Shown here one piece after another: positions 60,391 through 64,000 of a stretch of 64,000 nucleotides of DNA. Both the position numbers and the translations under genes were made by a program. The DNA is from Rapidithrix thailandica (lineage in GTDB: Bacteria > Bacteroidota > Bacteroidia > Cytophagales > Flammeovirgaceae): NCBI RefSeq assembly GCF_039710355.1, contig NZ_JBDKWZ010000003.1, positions 1-64,000 of the forward strand. The letters are read 5' to 3'. Numbering within the stretch: the stretch's first letter is position 1; every line of letters begins with the position of its first letter. The notes under the pieces are model-generated. The model did not search any database and had not been told where the DNA came from. It worked only from the letters and a program-made list of their open reading frames with translations.

Positions 60391-61413
60391 TTAAAGGCAA
60401 ATCATTGCTTTGATAACATTGTTTGCCGGTTGTGTCCATGCCGGAAAGGCTTGAAGGGTATCTTCAAAAGACGCTTGATGTGTAATCCAGGGTCTTGTAT
60501 CCAACCGGCCTTCTTCCATCCAGCCAATGATATTTTTAAAGTCTTGGGGGAGGGCATTCCGGCTGCCCATCAAGGTGAGTTCTTTTTTATGAAAGTAAGG
60601 ATCATGAAAAGTGATATCTCCCTGAAAAAGGCCTACATAGACCATTCTCCCTCCAAACGCCACATACTCAAAAGCCCCCATCATGGATTTAGGATTGCCT
60701 GTGGCATCCAATACCACCGTTGGCAGTTCTCCTCCCAATACGCTTTTTAGTTGCTCAACGGGTTCGTACGAAGCATTTACCGTGTTCTGAACTCCTAAGA
60801 CCTGTCTACAAAAACCCAGACGGTCTTCCGAAATATCCATTACGACTACTTCCGCTCCCGCAATTTTGACAAACTCTATTGCCGAAAGACCAATAGGTCC
60901 CGCACCGATTACCAACACCACATCTTCGGAACTCACCCCAGCCCTACTCACCGCATGCGCTCCGATGCCCAACGTCTCCACCAGGGCCAACTGTTCTAAT
61001 GACAGCTTTTTCGAAGGGTGCAATTTGTGAATAGGCACTTTAACATACTCCCGCATTCCTCCGTCTGTATGCACACCCATCACCTGTATATTCTCACAAC
61101 AATTCGGTTTATTCCGTTGGCAAGCCGAACACTTCCCGCAATTTAGATACGGCTCTACCGCACAAAAGTCACCGGGATGAATAGCAAATGAGTTTTCCGG
61201 TACTTCTATTACTTCCACACCTAATTCATGCCCCAAGATACGGGGGTAGGAGAAAAAAGGCTGTTTGCCGGCGTAAGCATGAATATCCGTTCCACAGACA
61301 CCGATCCGGTGTACTTTCACCAGTGCTTCATTTTCTTGTAGAGTTAGTTGTTGCTCCAAGTCCAACCATTCAAACTGCCCAGGCTGTTTGAGTCTAATTG
61401 TTTTCATCTTCAA
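60391..61413 (-). CDS. Zinc-dependent sugar-acid/polyol dehydrogenase (LgoD/sorbitol dehydrogenase-like)
   Basis: 340 residues, medium-chain dehydrogenase family; ATG 61413, or 61407, as start. The catalytic zinc site is RIGVCGTDIHAY and LGHELGVEV; the structural zinc site has four Cys in LNCGKCSACQRNKPNCCENI; the NAD-binding motif is VLVIGAGPIGLSAIEFVK. It resembles L-idonate, galactitol and L-galactonate 5-dehydrogenases. The next gene on the same strand is UxaB-like, and L-galactonate 5-dehydrogenase makes D-tagaturonate, the UxaB substrate; so a two-step L-galactonate to D-altronate path is the most economical reading. This is inference; no experimental tie is visible. The pair is separated by 187 bp and may or may not be one transcript. 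Confidence 0.85.
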   Translation of the reverse strand: MKMKTIRLKQPGQFEWLDLEQQLTLQENEALVKVHRIGVCGTDIHAYAGKQPFFSYPRILGHELGVEVIEVPENSFAIHPGDFCAVEPYLNCGKCSACQRNKPNCCENIQVMGVHTDGGMREYVKVPIHKLHPSKKLSLEQLALVETLGIGAHAVSRAGVSSEDVVLVIGAGPIGLSAIEFVKIAGAEVVVMDISEDRLGFCRQVLGVQNTVNASYEPVEQLKSVLGGELPTVVLDATGNPKSMMGAFEYVAFGGRMVYVGLFQGDITFHDPYFHKKELTLMGSRNALPQDFKNIIGWMEEGRLDTRPWITHQASFEDTLQAFPAWTQPANNVIKAMICL

Positions 61414-61658
61414 TTTTTCGTTGTTTAAAATTCGTTTTTCAAGGACTCATTCTTTCCCAAAAAGCGGTTTTTCACACAAAACAATCTTTCTTTAGCAGAA
61501 GGTTTTAAGCTTTGTAGGGAGTGAATGATAGTACAATTTAATAAATACTCAGGTTAAAATTTCATTTACAGTAAGGATAAAATAATTGCCCTATACGCTA
61601 CAGGAAATTTAGCCTTCATTCCGGAACACCCTACACTAGTGACATACTTAGTTGAATA

Positions 61659-61700
61659 AAAAGCAAGCCCGGTTTACAGCTGTAAACCGGGCTTGCTTTT
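61659..61700. terminator. Perfect 21-bp palindromic terminator
   Basis: Arms 61659-61679 and 61680-61700 are exact reverse complements with A-run and T-run ends; it lies just after the alpha-2-macroglobulin-like gene (minus strand) and can also stop transcripts from the other side. Confidence 0.92.
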
Positions 61701-61712
61701 GTATATAAATTC

Positions 61713-64000
61713 CTACTTGAGATGTACTTTCTTCATCCCGTTCCGTCCATAAAACACCGGGAAGTACATGAGCTCTGCTTTTGCGGGGTTGAGATGATAA
61801 ACTCCTTTAAAACGAGATTGTAAAGGCACTTCAAAGGTATACTCTCCCGGTGAAAGGGATTCGCAAAAAATGGCTACCTTTTCTTTAAAATATTCCCGGT
61901 GAACCTCTTTGTAGCCCCATCCCCGTTCCTTTCGATCATATGTACAACCTGCCGGAATAGGTACTTCAATCATTACATATTCAGCTTTCTTTTTAACTTT
62001 TACCTTTACCTGCAGGTTGATCACTTTCCCCGCCTCAAGGTTGACCACACTGTCCTGATTATTTTCAAACAGAGAACTAATGTCAAAATATTCTTTATTC
62101 GGATCTGGCGTATTGTTCCAGAAAGATTGGCTATACTGGAGGAAAATTGGCAAATCCCCCTTTTTCACTAATTGCACTTTTTGACCTGCCGGAATTTTTA
62201 AAGCATAGGGAAATTCCGTTATTTCTTCTTCTATATTTCCTGTTAGCCGAACCGAATTCTGGTGGTGTTCTATTTTTTTACCTTTCATATAACCCGGTAA
62301 AAGTGTCGCTAAAATCTTCGCTGACTCAAACGTATTTCTCCAATATCCCCCATTCCTTTTCTCCAGAAAATACATTGCCATTTTATTGAGATACGATTCA
62401 TACCCCTCTTCACCTTTCAACAATTGATAAGCCCACAAGGTAGTATGTACCGCATTGGCATCCCAATGAAAATTTTCTTCTCCAAAGTACAAACCACCCA
62501 TCAACGTTTCTTTCTTCAAACTTTTCAAGGTGTCCACTTCATACGGTAAATGATGTTGTTTTCTGAGTAGTTGTAATTGTAAGTATTCGGTCAGTGTGAG
62601 GGTGGTATCTGTTGCCAATTCATCAAGGTGCTTTTCAAAATATACAGGTGCATTTAACTTTGCTAAGATGCTTAATGTATTCAGTTTATTTGTTCTCCGG
62701 ATATTGTTCAAATTCTCTTGAAGATAATCTGTCGTTGTATACAGGGCACTCTCAGGCAGATAACCTGTTTCCCGGGCTTTCAATAATACCGAAGCAACAT
62801 AGGTCGTCATACGAAGGCTTTCAGAAGAGGCCGGCCACCAGCCCCAACTACCGTTTTCTTTTTGAGCATCTATCAAGCGTTTGAGCAACTTTTCAATTTG
62901 CTTTTCATGCAGAAAGGGTTGTTGCAGGCTCTCTCTAATTTCTTTTTCCAATAAATACGCCATCAGCTTAGATGCCGTCTGTTCGTTGCACGCATACGGG
63001 TATTCCTGAATATGTTCCAACTCATTCAACATCACCTCCAAAGCCGACGACTGTAGATAAAGTTGGGTTGAGACTTCTTCATAAGGCAATATTAGGTTCA
63101 GCACCGTATCCGTTTGCAGCACCAAAAAATTCCCTACGGTTTCCTTGACCCCTTGAGGGTACACGGGGACTTTCCGCAGTTCCCCATCAAAATATCCACC
63201 GTCCTTTTGCATCGTATACTTAACCTGTACACTGTCCCTACCGTTGACTCCATGCATACAGCTGTCAATTTCCGAATTCACCAGAAGTTTTTCGTTCCGG
63301 AATACCGGTTTCCCATTGATTTCAAATTCAGTTTGAATATCGAAAGAGTCTTCAGTATAGTTTAAGGTTTTTCCGATCATTGCCACGGAATCGCCCTCAA
63401 TGGCAAAACGGGGAACGGCCAAGGTAGCAACCACGGATTTAAAGGATTTGACCAAACCCGAAACCTGTCCGGTACGCTTTCCTCTTATTGCCAATACTTG
63501 TGTATCCCACCCACCGATATCATCCGGAAAGGTAGTGGTAAACTCTACTTCTCCTTGGCGGTCGGTGGTCAAAGAAGGTTGCCAATAAGCATAGTCTGAA
63601 AAATTGGAACGCAAGCTATTCTGCTGACTTTCCCGGGGAGTTACCATCGAGCCGTCCTCAGCAATTTTCCCTACGGCTTTTCCGGTGGTGACAATCACCA
63701 CACCTCCGGAAGCTTTGCTGCCATATAATGCCGTGGCTTGTGCGCCCTGCAGTATATCCATAGAATGGATCTGATCAGGAGATAAATCATCCAAAGACAG
63801 TTCTGTAAGCACGCCATCCACAATCACTAATGGTGTACTCGATGCAACCAAACTGCTACTTCCTCTTATCAAAATTCTCGGAGCAGTTGTGCTTTCCACT
63901 TGTACTCCTGCAGCTCCACCCTGTAAAGCCCCGGAAACGCTATACCCCGTCACCACAACCTCTTCCAAATTGTGACTGTCCTCTTCCATCATTATTGTAG
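61713..64000 (-). CDS. Alpha-2-macroglobulin-family protein with embedded TonB plug domain (5' end outside window)
   Basis: The frame stays open past 64000, so the N-terminal part lies outside; 759 residues are visible after an internal ATG at 63992. Residues about 8-105 (in that numbering) form a TonB-dependent receptor plug domain: LEEVVVTGYSVSG, APRILIRGSSSL, PLVIVDGVLTELSLDDLSPD, IHSMDILQGAQATALYGSKA and GGVVIVTTGKA. Then comes the A2M domain (AYWQPSLTTDRQGEVEFTTT), the macroglobulin core, and the thioester-type motif C335-N-E-Q338 in YPYACNEQTASKL, in the alpha-helical A2M_comp domain (about 300-560). A receptor-binding-like end follows (KAEYVMIEVPIPAGCTYD). A2M traps proteases by bait cleavage and thioester coupling. 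The plug lies where the bait region normally sits. Export to the envelope is expected. Confidence 0.9.
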   Translation of the reverse strand, partial: TIMMEEDSHNLEEVVVTGYSVSGALQGGAAGVQVESTTAPRILIRGSSSLVASSTPLVIVDGVLTELSLDDLSPDQIHSMDILQGAQATALYGSKASGGVVIVTTGKAVGKIAEDGSMVTPRESQQNSLRSNFSDYAYWQPSLTTDRQGEVEFTTTFPDDIGGWDTQVLAIRGKRTGQVSGLVKSFKSVVATLAVPRFAIEGDSVAMIGKTLNYTEDSFDIQTEFEINGKPVFRNEKLLVNSEIDSCMHGVNGRDSVQVKYTMQKDGGYFDGELRKVPVYPQGVKETVGNFLVLQTDTVLNLILPYEEVSTQLYLQSSALEVMLNELEHIQEYPYACNEQTASKLMAYLLEKEIRESLQQPFLHEKQIEKLLKRLIDAQKENGSWGWWPASSESLRMTTYVASVLLKARETGYLPESALYTTTDYLQENLNNIRRTNKLNTLSILAKLNAPVYFEKHLDELATDTTLTLTEYLQLQLLRKQHHLPYEVDTLKSLKKETLMGGLYFGEENFHWDANAVHTTLWAYQLLKGEEGYESYLNKMAMYFLEKRNGGYWRNTFESAKILATLLPGYMKGKKIEHHQNSVRLTGNIEEEITEFPYALKIPAGQKVQLVKKGDLPIFLQYSQSFWNNTPDPNKEYFDISSLFENNQDSVVNLEAGKVINLQVKVKVKKKAEYVMIEVPIPAGCTYDRKERGWGYKEVHREYFKEKVAIFCESLSPGEYTFEVPLQSRFKGVYHLNPAKAELMYFPVFYGRNGMKKVHLK

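Noticed and set aside
1..64000. tRNA genes, rRNA genes and CRISPR arrays
   Set aside because: No CCA-ending cloverleaf-like stretch, rRNA core or regularly spaced repeat array was recognised; a covariance-model scan would be the decisive test.

Overview
The window looks like a chromosomal segment of a free-living, probably aquatic or sediment member of the Bacteroidota, most likely a Cytophagales-type bacterium; this is inferred from gene content, not from a marker-gene search. Supporting signs are several promoters of the Bacteroidota form (TTTG, about 20 bases, TAnnTTTG), few Shine-Dalgarno sites, a membrane propeller/AraC regulator, a fused GNAT/nitrilase protein, a bacillithiol gene pair (YtxJ, BshA), surface glycoside hydrolase lipoproteins, and many PAS histidine kinases. 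No tRNA, rRNA, CRISPR array, phage or intact insertion sequence was recognised.

Layout. Positions 1-7356 hold a dense signalling block: the end of a histidine kinase, two receiver proteins, a giant CheB-CheR-PAS-kinase fusion, a third receiver and a PAS-PAS kinase. Positions 7480-9754 hold a probable metal-limitation unit: a palindrome-covered promoter, a MerC-like membrane protein, a small exported protein and a CobW/COG0523 GTPase. A Tat-exported GHL10-type hydrolase and a seven-PAS kinase with a recent internal duplication follow (9818-14865).

Positions 15300-24934 hold a membrane AraC regulator with a propeller sensor but no kinase or receiver, followed by a tight four-gene operon for exported proteins (NHL propeller, c-heme PSD1-type protein, Tat DUF1501 protein, and a DUF2231 membrane protein with c-heme and LRR-like parts). 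An OprP-type porin lies downstream. This is the best candidate for an undescribed extracytoplasmic redox system. Positions 27546-42009 are mixed: DEAD-box helicase, GNAT/nitrilase, a DsbD-alpha-like protein, a MarR/MFS efflux pair with a visible operator, an S10 peptidase, a thioredoxin-fold protein, two unusual signalling proteins lacking catalytic or output domains, and a GH20 hexosaminidase.

Positions 42156-49058 carry an FMN reductase with tandem promoters and operator-like repeats, then a minus-strand glycan cluster (GT39-like, GT2, GT4 with a 10-G tract, MsbA-type ABC exporter). Positions 49324-64000 carry a GH29 fucosidase, a TPR protein, serS, rpsT, a radical SAM protein, ytxJ-bshA, a TIGR01777 epimerase, a two-step hexuronate/L-galactonate module (UxaB-like plus a zinc dehydrogenase) and the 3' part of an alpha-2-macroglobulin with a TonB plug domain. 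Perfect hairpin terminators separate most convergent genes.
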